From positions 4,557,973 to 4,621,972 of the forward strand of contig WBVU01000003.1 of the NCBI GenBank assembly GCA_009192285.1: 64,000 bases of DNA, in the 5' to 3' direction. The notes under the pieces were generated by a model that was given only the letters and a program-made list of their open reading frames with translations, was not told where the DNA came from and searched no databases. Both the position numbers and the translations under genes were made by a program. Shown here piece after piece: positions 44,031-56,149 of this stretch (position 1 is its first letter; each line of letters begins with the position of its first letter). The DNA is from Morchella semilibera. Lineage: Eukaryota > Ascomycota > Pezizomycetes > Pezizales > Morchellaceae.

Positions 44031-45530
44031 ATGGTGAAGGAAACGAAACTGTACGATACGTTAGGCATCAAGCCTGATGCCTCTTCGGACGACATCAAGA
44101 AGGCTTATCGGTAAGTTCTCTACTCACCCAACCCCCACCTCGAAATACGGTTGGGCATATATCGATACACAATATCGAAACCTTGCACATAAACTGACGA
44201 CTAGATTTAAAGAAAAGGTGCTTTAAAATACCACCCAGACAAGAATAAGGACAGCAAGAGTGCTTCTGAGAAGTTCAAAGGTATGTTGTTAAACCCCCCC
44301 CCCCCCTTCTCCCCATTCTGATGATACCCTATTACTTTTAGCTTTTGAACAGAGACTAACACTGAATAGAAATATCACAGGCATATGAAATCTTGTCAGA
44401 TTCAGAAAAACGAAAGATCTATGATCAGTACGGCCTAGAATATCTCCTTCGTGGCGGAACGTCTTCGCCTCCGCCTCAGAATAGCGGCGGCGGTCCCCCC
44501 CGTCATTCAGCCGATCAGATACCTTTCCAGGAAACTTCTCCGGTATGGGTGGAGGGCGCACATATTCCTTCTCAGGGACCAACTTCAAAAATTTCTCCTT
44601 CCAAAATCCGGAAAACCTATGGGCCAATTTTACCAGAATGGAAGGGGGATTTGATGACTTTGACACCTTTGGGTTCGGCTCTGGAAGTCCGCTTGGCGGC
44701 GGTAGTCGAGGCGCAAGTCGTGGTAGTCACAACCATGGGTTCCCAGAACAGAGGTTTGGGTCCTCAAGAGGGGCAGAAATGAATGGAAGAAGTAAAACTC
44801 CAGAATCAACAGTCTTGGAGAAACATATCGGATTTACATTGGAAGAGTAAGTTTGTTTGGCGGTTATATGGCTTGTTCTTGAAATGATTCACGAAGCTTC
44901 GAGGTTCTAACTTTATTCACAGGCTATTTACTGGTACAAAAAAGAAGCTACGCGTCAAGAGGAAAACTTTCGATATTGACGGAAAAATATCAAGAGAGGA
45001 TAAAGATCTCGAGATTCCTGTCAAGGCTGGTATGAAGGCTGGATCTAAATTTAAGTTTAAAGGTGTCGGGGATGAAATCGACGGAACAAAGCAAGACCTC
45101 CATTTCATTATCGAAGAGGTAAGTTCATTAGAGATCAACCTCTACAGGTCTATAAATCTAATCAACTGAAATAGAAACCTCATGAGCACTTTGTCCGTGA
45201 TGGCGATGACTTAATCATAACAATCTCAATCCCGTTGAAGGATGCCCTGCTTGGATGGTCGAGGCCAGTAAACACTATTGATGGGAAACAACTAAAAGTA
45301 GCACATGCTGGACCAACTGCCCCAACATGGCAAGAAAGCTTCCCCGGTCAGGGAATGCCAATATCGAAGAACCCTACCGAGCGTGGTAACTTAATTGTGA
45401 AAGTCAATGTTAGTACAGTAACATAACCCTGTCCTTTGGAACCTACACTAACAGCTCCTGAATGCAGGTCGTCTTCCCTACATCATTGACGCCTGATCAA
45501 AAAAACCAATTAAGGGCTATACTTCCATAG
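44031..45530 (+). CDS. Type II (class B) DnaJ/Hsp40 co-chaperone, Sis1/Psi1-like
   Basis: Exons 44031-44110, 44213-44280, 44370-44846, 44923-45118, 45175-45408 and 45468-45530. J domain at residues 1-70: KLYDTLGIKPDASSDDIKKA, HPD at 34-36 (LKYHPDKNK), AYEILSDSEKRKIYDQYG. A Gly/Phe-rich stretch follows (GMGGGRTYSFSG, FDDFDTFGFGSGSPLGGG), then the C-terminal substrate-binding domains with no Cys-rich zinc region: FTGTKKKLRVKRKTFD, IPVKAGMKAGSKFKFKGVGD, HFVRDGDDLIITISIPLKDA, and LTPDQKNQLRAILP at the end. It stimulates Hsp70 ATPase in cytosol and nucleus. Anomaly: the frame entering exon 3 and that of the G/F region differ by one base across a C7 run (44,495-44,501). A 38-bp GTCCCC...CCAG intron would fix it but is unusually short with a poor donor, so a homopolymer indel or sequence error is as likely. 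Otherwise about 360 residues, normal length. Confidence 0.92.
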
Positions 45531-46005
45531 AGTCTCAATTTCATCTTTCCTGGGTGCTTAATCATTTGTTCATTTGTTTACTATCTAGTGTTTCTTTTTG
45601 CTTTTTTTTCCTTCTTCTTCTTTTGCAAGGTCTAAGGGTTAGGCGTATGCGAGGGGTTTTTACTAGTTTGACGCGGTCGATCAATGAAGGTTGAATGATA
45701 TTGCATCAATCACTGCTATGCTGTCCTCTCTCCTGTTTCAAAATGCCATTTTGCATGTATATATTCTGGGTATGGCCTCACATTAACAGCTAGTGCAACC
45801 GGGAGGGGGGTTTTTTTTTTATCGCAAGAATACATTGAACTGCTGTGAATTCCTACAAACCCTTTACTCATGTTGCCTCCCATATATGTACAATATATTC
45901 CACACAGCATTAGTCCTGGCGTGCCCGCGATGTAAGACCACAGGCCTAACTTCGTTAAAAGAAGCACAAAGGCCTTGTCTAACAACTCATCTAATAGTGA
46001 CCCCC
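45531..46005. other. Convergent intergenic region DnaJ/UreF
   Basis: Pyrimidine runs and no gene; expected to contain both 3' ends. Confidence 0.5.
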
Positions 46006-46881
46006 TCAGGAATTGAAAACCCGAGAGTATAGCAATTCATGGCGGCCCTGATAGATATCGAATGTAGGAACCATTTGACCTGCTTTATCAATACTTGTAC
46101 ACCCACCTAGGTCTAGCCCGTCCCTGACACACGTCCGAGTTGACTCGGCAGCCAGCAAAGCTTGGCCCTGATATGGCCCTATCAAGCTTTGTCTGACAGC
46201 TGCAGATAGTGTAGCTTTGGCATGGTTGAAAAGGAATAGATAACATGTGGATTCTAGGTCCAGCCCGCAAACCCTACAGACCAACCCCCAAGCAATTCCA
46301 AAATGGCCATTTGCGCGTTCCTCAGGAACTTCCGAGCGAAGAGATTGGCGGTATGCTTCGAATGCCCCTCTAGCTGCTAGTGAAGTAGACAACGAGGATG
46401 AGAATGACTTTTCAAAGACGCTCAGGAGTGCACGACCCTGTGAGACGCTGGCGCGCCGGGCAACGGAGCATGTAGTGGAGGCGTCAAAGATGTCATCAAG
46501 AATGGGCGAATCTATGGGCGCCTTGTACGTAGCTATTACAAACGGTAGGGTACTTCCACTGAGGGAATGAATCGACAAGCGGAGGAAACGTTCTACTAAA
46601 TGTCGGGGAGGGGTACGCTGTCCATGTTGATGTGCAATGTAAGATTCAAGACCCGATGAGAAAGCAAAGGAACCGAGTGGAAGGGCGGAGTCTGAGAGTA
46701 AAAGGAGAAAATGTGTCTTTAACTCTGTTTGTCCCTGATTGGTTTCTTGGGCGCCACTAGATATTGGTGGGCGGTCCAACTTATTGGAAGCGGCGGCCTT
46801 ATCCCGTGCGTTATTCAAGCGGATCTCAAGGTCCGTGATTTCGTCCCTAAGGGATGTCAAGCCATCGTTACCATCGTCCAT
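46006..46881 (-). CDS. ureF: Urease accessory protein UreF
   Basis: Single exon, 291 residues. UreF joins UreD(H) and UreG on apo-urease and gates GTP-dependent nickel delivery to the active site. Seen: a charged N-terminal extension (residues 1-55, probably fungal-specific), the UreF opening LLLLSDSALPLGSFAFSSGL at 59-78, the helical core with SGSTLPFVIATYKA, VARRASVSQGRALLSVFEKS, GHFGIAWGLVCRVCGLDLES, and AAVRQSLIGPYQGQ before the C-terminus. The start at 46,881 is the only Met before the conserved block. Convergent with DnaJ. No break visible. Confidence 0.93.
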   Translation of the reverse strand: MDDGNDGLTSLRDEITDLEIRLNNARDKAAASNKLDRPPISSGAQETNQGQTELKTHFLLLLSDSALPLGSFAFSSGLESYIAHQHGQRTPPRHLVERFLRLSIHSLSGSTLPFVIATYKAPIDSPILDDIFDASTTCSVARRASVSQGRALLSVFEKSFSSSLSTSLAARGAFEAYRQSLRSEVPEERANGHFGIAWGLVCRVCGLDLESTCYLFLFNHAKATLSAAVRQSLIGPYQGQALLAAESTRTCVRDGLDLGGCTSIDKAGQMVPTFDIYQGRHELLYSRVFNS

Positions 46882-47340
46882 TGGTTTGTGGGAGGGGTTG
46901 AGGGTATGCGCTTTAGCTGTGTATATTTACATACAGTGTGGTTCGAGATTCTGGTGGGCGTTGACAATGCAGCCAAGTGTCTGCCCTTAGCACATTGAAC
47001 GAAAAAGGGTTAATTTCAAAAGCACCATTAATTAGACCCAAAAGGGTGAAAAAGATAATATTTGGTTCTAAATGTATAGATTTGATCAAATCATTACGTT
47101 GTACCTCAAATATGAGGATTTTTGCTCAAAAAGAAGATATCTAAATGAGAGTTATTGGGGTAAAGATCCGATTAAGCATTTGTATTAAATTAAAGCAAAA
47201 AAAGAAGGAATATAATATATCAATTTTTAACTGATCAATTAAATATGATAAAAAGTATAAGCAAAATTTTGAGATACTGACAAAACTATTTTTATCAATA
47301 TATCTACACTGACAGCCTATGTAGGATTATTGTAGAAATA
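46882..47340. other. AT-rich upstream region of ureF
   Basis: No gene or known repeat. Presumed promoter of ureF at the right side of the gene. Confidence 0.45.
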
Positions 47341-47342
47341 TA

Positions 47343-47478
47343 GACCAGCTTGCCCATCAGAGAGCACGGCCCCTCAACGAGCGTACACCTAAAATTTGGT
47401 GGGTAGCATCCGTTGCAACAGGAAAAATAGCAGGCAACGCTCGCTAATAGGCCGTGCTCGTTTATAGGCAAGCTGGTC
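47343..47478. mobile_element. Hairpin MITE, 136 bp, TA target
   Basis: Ends GACCAGCTTGCC and GGCAAGCTGGTC; inverted repeat of about 29 bp with one mismatch cluster, a further internal CGAGCGT/ACGCTCG arm, and TA on both sides. Single copy in this window and unrelated to the CATCAG family. Confidence 0.8.
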
Positions 47479-47495
47479 TACTCAAAGTCTGATTG

Positions 47496-47771
47496 CATCA
47501 GCAAGACTTCATTTGTCTCCTGATGTCTCCTGAGCCTCAGAAGACTCAAAAAATATCCAGGAGTCTCAGGAGACTCTCAGGAGACCTGGGAGACTGCTGC
47601 ATCAGCAAGACTTCATTTGTCTCCTGATGTCTCCTGAGCTTCAGGAGACTCAAAAAATCTCCAGGAGTCTCAGGAGACTCTCAGGAGACCCGGGAGACTG
47701 TTGGGAGACTGCAGTCATAAGTTGAGTTTGCTGATATAGGAGACTCCAGTCACAAGTTGAGTTTGCTGATG
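47496..47771 (+). mobile_element. CATCAG MITE with a second copy nested inside
   Basis: Outer 137-bp element flanked by TG/TG. The inner copy (47,600-47,736) is flanked by TG and TA (one mutated base). Subtracting the inner copy leaves exactly 137 bp of outer element. Confidence 0.9.
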
Positions 47772-47829
47772 TGGGTACTGGGTTAGCAATTTAAACCGTA
47801 TTTTTACATCAGAAAACTCAACTTGTTTC

Positions 47830-48228
47830 ATGGATATAGTACTAGGGTCGGGAGACTGGAAGTAGTGGCAGGGGTGGAACTACTGTGCGCGAGGAGGAGG
47901 AGATGAGTCAGAATAAGCTCTATGGGTTTCCATTACGCGAAGGAGTGAGTCATAGTTGAAGTTACATGAGGGTATAAGTCAGGCTTGGCAACGGAGTAAT
48001 AGATTTATAAGGGAGGCAACGGCGCCTACTTCTGTACTTTCTTTCTTTCTCTTTTCTCTTCAAGCAACGTCTTCTGTATCTATGTACCAATATATTATAG
48101 TCTCTATTATATACTAGTGACTATCGCCGACCCTTCTATTTACTCTATATACTTCCCTATCTTGAAAATATCGCTGTTACTATTACGCACCCTACAGAAC
48201 GAAGCTACACTCCCAACGTCCCCTTGAG
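47830..48228 (+). mobile_element. Degraded LTR-like remnant
   Basis: Contains GAGTCATAGT, a TATAAGGGAGGC-type box and the following CT-rich tract typical of LTRs here. A truncated MITE end (47,807-47,830) abuts it. Fossil. Confidence 0.4.
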
Positions 48229-48357
48229 ACTTGTAACTGGAGTATCCCAGCAGTCTTCCAGGTTTCCTGAGAGTCTCCTGAGATTCCTTGACATTTTTTA
48301 AGTCTCTTGAGACTCTGACTCAGGAGAAATCAGGAGACAAATGAAGTCTTGCTGATG
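48229..48357 (-). mobile_element. CATCAG MITE, left end missing
   Basis: Recognisable from ACTTGTAACTGGAGT to CTTGCTGATG with several substitutions; first ~12 bp absent. Older than most copies. Confidence 0.7.
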
Positions 48358-48360
48358 TAC

Positions 48361-48960
48361 CTGAAGACAATAATGATGCAGAAGGACTCGAGGAGCACAA
48401 CCAGCACAACGAGAACACCGATGAAGGCGGAGGCAATACCGGACAGGTACAAGCATAGATACTGGCGAGGGCAAAGGCAAAGGCAGAGACAAAAAAGAGC
48501 AGAGCAAAGAAAGTGAGGACCAGATGGACATCAACGATAACGATAAGCGGTGCTATGAATTCTTGAAAGATAAGTAACGAGTTGAAGAGAGTTATGGCTA
48601 GAGCTAGGAGTGTATTTCCATGTACCGAAATGGCAAGAAGACGAAACAGAGAGAAAAGAAAGAGAGAACTAAAGGAAAAATCTTCCTCTGCTACTTAACA
48701 CCCTCCTCCGTCAGTCCACTATTGTGACGGAGTAGCCAGACGCAATGTAACAGATAACAATGATGACGCAAGGTAACTCGAGAAGTATAGTCAGTATTAC
48801 GAAGACATTAAGGAGAAAGAGAAGAGAGCCGTACAGGCACAAGCGCAGACACCGGTGAAGGCAAAGGCAAGGGCAAGAGCAGAGGTAGAGGGCGCAGGGC
48901 AAGGCAGAGAAAGCAATGATCAGGTACGAACTCTGGTGAAGATCAAGAGGATTATCCCTT
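48361..48960 (-). mobile_element. LTR family A fragment followed by LTR family B
   Basis: Antisense family A body to about 48,722, then family B beginning TGTGACGGAGTAGCC at 48,723 and fading by about 48,960. Fossils. Confidence 0.6.
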
Positions 48961-49150
48961 AAGCTTTCAATGCTGTCCCCCCTATAATAGAGAGTGAGAA
49001 TTTGTATGGGAGATCAAATATTTGATAAGAGAGATAATAAGATCTATTATCAACTTTTACTTTTTTCTAGGGGGGCAGCATTTACTAACAACCTTAAAGA
49101 TAGGGTGCCTCCTGCGCAGGTGAGTTTAGAGAGGAGAAACTATACCTATG

Positions 49151-49790
49151 TGTCTCAGCGTCTTGATATCGGGCTCGAGGGTTCGGTAGTCAAAGCGCTG
49201 TTGATATTGATAAAGGAATGTTAAGCGAAGAGGGAATGCAACAAGGGGAGGGTGTCATTATTAGGTTCCATGAGATTCTATGGCGTGGAGGATTTGCAAT
49301 ATAACTAAAGAATATGGTGGGAAGGAATACGATGTGTGGTTGCAATAGATTTCTACGGGTTTCTATAGATGAAGGTATGAGTCATAGCGGACTAGTGGAG
49401 GAGAGTGTTAAGTAGTGCGTGAAGACTTTTTCTTTAGTTTTTTCCTTTCTTTTCTCTCTGTCACATCTTTATGTCAGCTCAATACGTAGGAATATACTCC
49501 TATCTCCAAGCTATAGTCCTTCTCAACTGAGACTTTGGCCTCAGAAACGAGGAAACCTATAGCACCTCTCGTCGTTTTCGTTGAGGTCTATCCGGTCCTC
49601 ACTTCTCCTGCTTCGTGCCACTTTTGCCTCTGCCCTTCAAGTTGCCTTTGACCTCGTTGGTGCCTGTGTCTGTGCCTGCCCAGCATTGTCCTCGTCTTTG
49701 TCAGTGTTCTTGTTGTGCTGTTTGTGCTCCTCGAGTTCATCTGCGTCATCATTATGTTCCGCTACCTTGCCTCCCGGTTACTCCGTCACA
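49151..49790 (+). mobile_element. Solo LTR family A
   Basis: 640 bp from TGTCTCAGCGTCTTG to CTCCGTCACA. Flanks CTATG and CTAAG are a near match for a target duplication. Fossil. Confidence 0.75.
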
Positions 49791-52700
49791 CTAAGACGAG
49801 ACTATCCCTACTCGACCGCCACAGGTTGAGTCTCTCATACCATAGTTCACCATAACCTCCACTACTACCAATGCATTTGATTCTCAAAAGCTCCATATGG
49901 ATCTCGAAGAGTTCTTTGTCGCTCACCTTGAAGTAAACCCTGTGGGGCCTGAGAATTTAGAATCCGGTGGTTTCCCACATGGGGAAATCCCTCCCAGATC
50001 CGCGCAAGAAGCTTGCTGCAAGTATAACAAACGAAAAGTGGGCAACCATGGCTAGCTCCAAAGGGCTTACGGAGGGTCAGGAACACAAGGGCACATCAAC
50101 TTCACGAAGACTCGAATCTCCACTTGGCATTCGTCGTGTTGCCTTCTTTTGTGTAGCGTGTGCGGTACGTCTCTGATAGTTCTTGTTCCGACGTGCCTCA
50201 GGAGATGCTCAAAAGTGATAAGTTAACTTCGCGAGGAGTCTTCAGGAGACTCTCAGGAGAATACTAAGGATGAGACATGTATGGGGAAAAAGCAGTATCT
50301 CAGTTCTCACTATTGTTTGTGTGTTCTTTCTTTGGACTGCATTGCTAAAACGAAATACAGTTAGGTATGGTATATGAGTGGTCAGAAAGCAAATAACCTT
50401 CGCAATATGCACTACCACATCTCGTGTACACTTCTCTCTTCTTCTTCTCTTACTTCTCCTTTTTTTTCTTACCACTCTCTCGTTAATTATCTGTAGAGAA
50501 TATGCTGGCAAATCTGCCAAATCGCAGTAAGCTGAGGTTATTTTATTCAGGTAATCGAGCAAGTTCGCAGTCAAGACCTAGCGCACTTTGTGACCTGGAG
50601 TCTCCCAACGAGCTCCCTCCATGGTGCATCACTCTGGAGAGTCTCTGCCTAAGATTATGTGCCATCTTGCGAGTCATTTTCTGAGGGTCTTAATTACATC
50701 ATGAGTGAATTATTTACAGGGAGGTCCTTGACATCGCTGCGTGTACGAGTGGATAAAGTCATATTGTGGTCACTATAGGTGGTTATGCCCTGAGTCTGGC
50801 TTTAGAGTGTGGAGATACTCTAGGTGTATGTTTAATGAATTGGATTTATATTCCTGTATCAAATCTGTTATCTTACCCTTAGGACTCTACAGTAGTACTA
50901 ACAAGTGAGCGATAAATGAAGTCTTGCTGATAAAGTCCCTACGAGACTACATAGCATACCAATCTATGGACGAGGGTTACAGAAGGCAATCAAAGGAGAT
51001 TTAGAGGGAGCTCCTTGACAGCTTGTAGGATCATAGTAGTCTCGAAGATTCGTCCTTCGATCCTGATGTTTTCTTGGCAGACAATAGGCTTATAAACACC
51101 TTGAAACCCATAGTAAGTAAGTACATGATTGAGTGAGTTACTTAAGATGATCACCGTTCTAACCTTTTCTTAAGTGATTAAGTGTGTACAGGGACATTTA
51201 TTTATTCATTCGAACACATCCTTTCATTTACGAGTCCATTACCCCTCCAAGACTCGAGTTCCGCACGTGATGTACTCATGCTGAGCGTTTCAAATTTGTA
51301 TTCTCTGTTTGTTTCTTTCGTGACTCCCATCACCGAGTAATAAGATACATAAGCTCTTTAATCCCATACCTTCGAAATGGAGTCCCAAACAAGGAGACAT
51401 CAATTAAATCGCGACTAAACAGGAATGATATATGAACACTTCCTCCCTCCGAACACACCTCCCGGTACTAAGTGATACGTTGGACGGTTAGCAGACCGGG
51501 ATATTATTTCGACTTGTCGGTACGATGCACTTATGACATAAGTTATGTGAGAAGTGCAGAGTGGAAGTGGACCCCGCCTTTTTCTCTTTGACTCTTCATG
51601 GTTGGATCCAGCGGTTGTATTTTAAAATTTTGATCGATAATGCTTTTGGAAGCATCAACTCAGCCGACGAAAACTTCCAAAGAAGCTCACAGGCGCCACG
51701 GCTGGGTACGTCTACACTCTCGAAAAATAACAGGTAGACTATCATAGAAAAATAAGACCACCGCTCAGATACAGCAAAACACTTTGAACTCGAAGAATAC
51801 ATCTTGCGGCACAGTAACAATTCTGACCACTAGAACTCTATTAGACCAGTATGCTTAGGCCGAAGAGCGTGACTTCAGGAGGGTTAAAGAATTACAAAAA
51901 AAAAACAGCGAAGGGGATAGAACCGAGCCAGACAATCTCAATTTGTGCCAGAATGTCGCGACATAAGTGTGAGAAAAAGTAGGAAATAATAAAGAGATAC
52001 AAGGAAACACCTCCTGAGACCAATGCCCTGCCCTGCCTGTACATTTTATCCCAATTGACACTCATCGGTGAATGATCGAACTCCATTGTATTTCGTTCCC
52101 GATACTTCAAAATTCATTAAGAAAATATCTCGGTGCTGATATACGAATACCACGACCCTTCTGCCATTCCCCAAACCATCTCTGTACCGAGAGGAGATAC
52201 TGCGACGGACTTTAGGAGGGGAAGCATCATCTGCGTGCTTTAGAGATCCGGCGAACAATATGGCACACATCTACATCCAGGGGCTTCCCCAACGGATGCT
52301 TGTATATGGTTATATAGGATCTGCCCACACTAAGAGATGCTTACCCTCTCCACGCCAACTGATTATGTTATACCTTTAGTACTATAGGTGAACAAACGGT
52401 GTTGATCCTGCCGTGTGACAAGGTGGACCTATGGTATGAAGTGTGTTCGTGATTTTCGAGAGATTGATTACCTATAGTAGGGTTTTGGATCTTGTGCTCC
52501 TCTTTCATTATACCATATGTCCATCCCTCAATGATGGTATGGCAGCAACTGTATTTTAGGTCAAGTCCCTTTTGAAAGAAGCTGTGAGCCTCTGGGATCG
52601 AAATTCAACATAACACCTGAGGTCACACGTTAGTGGAATTCCAAGAATGACAGTGCGGTTTTGGGCATGTATGGGGCATGCACTCTGATCTCGGGGAGAA

Positions 52701-53524
52701 GCTGTCTGTCGAAACGATAGGCTGAGCAAACGCGATTATTTCGACGGTGGTCACTGTGGACCGCTGACCAGGGTCTGTCTGCGCTGCAGAATGCGATACT
52801 AATTTAAGAGTGGACAGGCAGTCAACATCTTTATCCTTTGAACTGTATACTTCACTGGGACGTCGGTACGGGTAAGCTGTTTCCTATAGATTGTGACCCT
52901 AATAGTCATCGACGGCGGGCCTCGAGCGAATCATTCCTTAGTCCACCTAGAAAGGCTAGTGACAGTGCCTCCGTATCGTTCGCTAGAACTATCATCTTCA
53001 CATTGATAAAACCATCACCTATGTCTCTATATACACAGATGTGAGATTGCGGAAGTCCACATGAACATTTTGATAAAGGCATGTACTGCTCACTCCGCCT
53101 TGGGATGGCGAGCTATGAGCCACTCGTTGATTCACCTGAGGTTAGATGTGAGTGGACGTGGAGGGACACAGCCAAGGTAGAGCCAAACCGCAACTGGCAA
53201 CAAGCAATACAGCACGATGACAATAAACTCAACCGCTAAGCGGTACGACTTCAGAGTGAGCAACAGCGGCGGAGTTATCGACCGCCCTTTCCTGTGATGG
53301 TCGATACTGTCCATTTGTCAACTAACAAGGCCAGAGAACAGAGCCCGGAATGGGCTACTCCAGTAATAGACCCCCGCGCACCAGTTGAAGCCTGACAAAA
53401 GACAAAGTGCACAGGTGTAACGACGATTAAAATTGTCTGTCGTCGCCCTTTTGCTACCAACTGCTTAATTTAGACCCTTTCACCTAGTCACATCAATTCT
53501 GCGTTGTCCAGCACGTCCACTGTA
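49791..53524. other. Unassigned region with degraded MITE pieces
   Basis: No convincing gene. Open frames are short, lack motifs and have no splice pattern I could follow. Degraded CATCAG MITE fragments lie at about 50,220-50,270, 50,560-50,620 and 50,905-50,936. The rest may be decayed transposon or real unique sequence. Confidence 0.4.
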
Positions 53525-54395
53525 TCAGACCCTCCCGGGGACCATGCCAAGACGCCGGGACAGATTCAGGTCCCTCCTAGGTCCAGTCTTATCAACAGCT
53601 TTACGCAAAGTATGACTGGAGTACTCTTGATCGTCCTGACAGTTCTCCTAGTCCCTAGAGACCCCGTGTAGATCTGTCCTTGGGACGACTTGAGTAGAAA
53701 TACTTGCTGGGATACCTCCCGACAGGGCCGAGGTATCCTTGAAGCGATATTCATCTGGCGAATGACAAACAATAGGTTCCTACATCAGCAACGATTCATC
53801 TTGTACTCACTTGGATGTCTCCTGAACCCTGTTCAGGAGATCAAAAAGATATCCAGCCCTGGCGGTAGTCCTTGGAGAGACTCTCAGAGTAACCACGGGC
53901 TTATCGTTGGGTACGAGGGAAGATACTGCTTGAGGACAGACCTCACAGTCACAATCGTATAGTTTTGCTTGACTGTAAGTCGGAACTAACGCGGGAAACT
54001 ACTGTATTAAGGATACATTGATGGCATGCCACGTTGTTCTTCTTCATACCCAATATATTTAGCCTAGTATTCCACTCATCGTCCTCTCCTCCTTGAATTC
54101 AATATTTCCTCGACTTCCACAGGTGGGGGTGGTTCGATAATCTGTCCTGGGACAGGATCGTTGACCGCTGGCGATAGCAGCAAAACATAAAATACCAGAT
54201 GTCACGGTATTTTCATAGAGGCGGGTAGATCCAGCTCGTATGCATAAGGACTCATGATTTATTTAACTAGATAAGGAGTAATTTGTTTCCAGTTGAGTTT
54301 CTTTGAGGGTCGCTTTGTTTCTATATTACAAGTAGAGAGCCAGACAGGTCGCCAATAGCATATCAGGGTGCCGAGGTACGATGCATATTAGCCGT
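53525..54395 (-). mobile_element. Ty3/Gypsy 3'-Pol remnant with LTR end
   Basis: Begins with the last ~38 bp of an antisense LTR A, then a minus-strand Pol C-terminal/chromodomain-type piece matching 8,886-9,441. Interrupted by a degenerate MITE. Same layout as 8.1-10.3 kb, so both may be copies of one deleted element. Broken, old. Confidence 0.5.
53783..53971 (+). mobile_element. Degenerate CATCAG MITE
   Basis: Starts TACATCAGCAACGATTCATC and keeps the central CTCCTGAACCCTGTTCAGGA palindrome; right end weak. One of the oldest copies here. Confidence 0.6.
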
Positions 54396-55030
54396 TGTAA
54401 CGGAGTAACCTGACGCAGAAGGACTCGAGGAGCACAGCCAAAGCGACGAGAAGGCCAACAAAAACAAGGACAATGCTGGGTGGGCATAAGCACAGGCAAC
54501 GGTGAAGGCAAAGGCAAAGGCACCAGGGGCGCAAAGCAGAGAGAGTGAGGGCCAGATGGACTTCAACGAGAACGATGAAAGATATTATGAGTTTTCCTTT
54601 TGAGGAGGACAAGATCTTTAAGGCGAGGAACTATGGCTTGAGAATAGGAGTATATTCCTATGTACTGAGATAACAGGAAGACGAGACGAAGAGAAAAGAA
54701 TGAAAGAACTAAGGAAAACATCTAAATCCGCTATTTAACGCCCCTCCTCCACCAGTCCACTATGACTCATACACCAGCTCATAGAAACCCATAGAAACCT
54801 ATTGCAATCACACTTTGTATTCCTCCCTACTATCTCGACTATTTACATTACAAATCCATCACGCCATCGAACCTCCTAGAACTCAATGACGACACCATAG
54901 GTCCTCTCTAATCACCTCTCTTCGCTCCGCTTTCAGGTCATATCACTAAACGCCTAACACTACATGCTGAACAGGCTGCTGTCGACTACCCGAAACCCTA
55001 TGAACCTCGATGGCCAAGGACTCTTGGACA
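54396..55030 (-). mobile_element. LTR family A, diverged end
   Basis: 635 bp, antisense, from TGTAACGGAGTAACCTG; the last ~120 bp are diverged but end CTTGGACA at the expected place. No target duplication. Fossil. Confidence 0.65.
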
Positions 55031-56149
55031 GTCCAGAGTCATGCATCCCTCTGTATTTCTTATGGAATCCTCACAGGTGGTCTCGCTACTCGAGCATTCA
55101 AGGGCACCATGATTTCGACAATACTTGTTGCAATTGGTGTACTTGAACGTATGCAAGCGGCCTATTACGTTAGTACTTCGTTCGTGGTGTTTTCCACCTT
55201 TCACTTCATGTTTGTAAGAGGCCTTGTTACTTGGGGGCGAAGGGAGCATCGCAGCTGTAGATTAGTCCATCTCGTATAGTTAGCTGGAAGGAGGCAGGTA
55301 TTTAGTCGGGTCGAGAGGTATGGTTCATTGTGGTGCGAACCATTCAGCCATAGCGGATAGCGAACATCAACTCTCAGTGTTACTTAAACCTCAATCTGTA
55401 TAGGCAACATAGCTACGTGCAATTAAGTTTTTCCCGTATAATTCATTCGCCACCTGACCTTAGCTCTCCTCTCCGTCTAGATATTTGGCACATATCCCAT
55501 TCTCAGCTTCCGAAGGACTCTACTAACACAAGAAGCCCCTGTGCAGCTCTCACTTAGCACAATCAGACCGAAAGACGTCCTATTTTTTCAATCGCTCGCT
55601 ACTGCGTTCACAAAGATGCCCTCTGCCATGACCCATTCCCGAATACACATTCGACCCAGTAAATCTCTTGTCCGCTCTTCTTCACTTGTACCTCTGTGTC
55701 CTGCACCGACATTACGGCACGCTCTTGCCAGCTCCGTCAGCCTACCCGACAGCCCATCTAGCGCTCGGCGGTCAATGCGCAGCCGATAAATTTGCCATCC
55801 TCGTACCTTTGTGACCCGTTCTCAAATTGAGGTAAAGCGCTTACATCATAGTATTAACCTGACTCGTATCGCACGTGTAGTGTGTGTGGTGGGTCGTCGC
55901 ACGAAGGCGTGATGCTGAAGTGCCTCGTTAGCGTGCCTCGTATCATGCAGATCGCATAATCGTGTTTGCACTAGCGCCGACGCGCCTCATGTCACTCTCG
56001 ACTCTCATCTGCTCATCGACGCGATGTCGTCGTACTCAGTCGGATAAATAGCCGATCCGCTCGCTCCCATCCTAGAGTGACTCTCCACCCTATCAGCCTC
56101 CAACCATCCTCTGCAGGGCACGGTTGACGCGGTGTCGAAGAGCGTATTG
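55031..56149. other. Unassigned region
   Basis: No gene recognised; short frames without motifs. Confidence 0.4.

Noticed and set aside
54964-55279. Two overlapping open frames, one with hydrophobic segments
   Set aside because: The region starts inside the diverged 3' end of an LTR, the frames overlap each other, and no family or splice pattern is visible.
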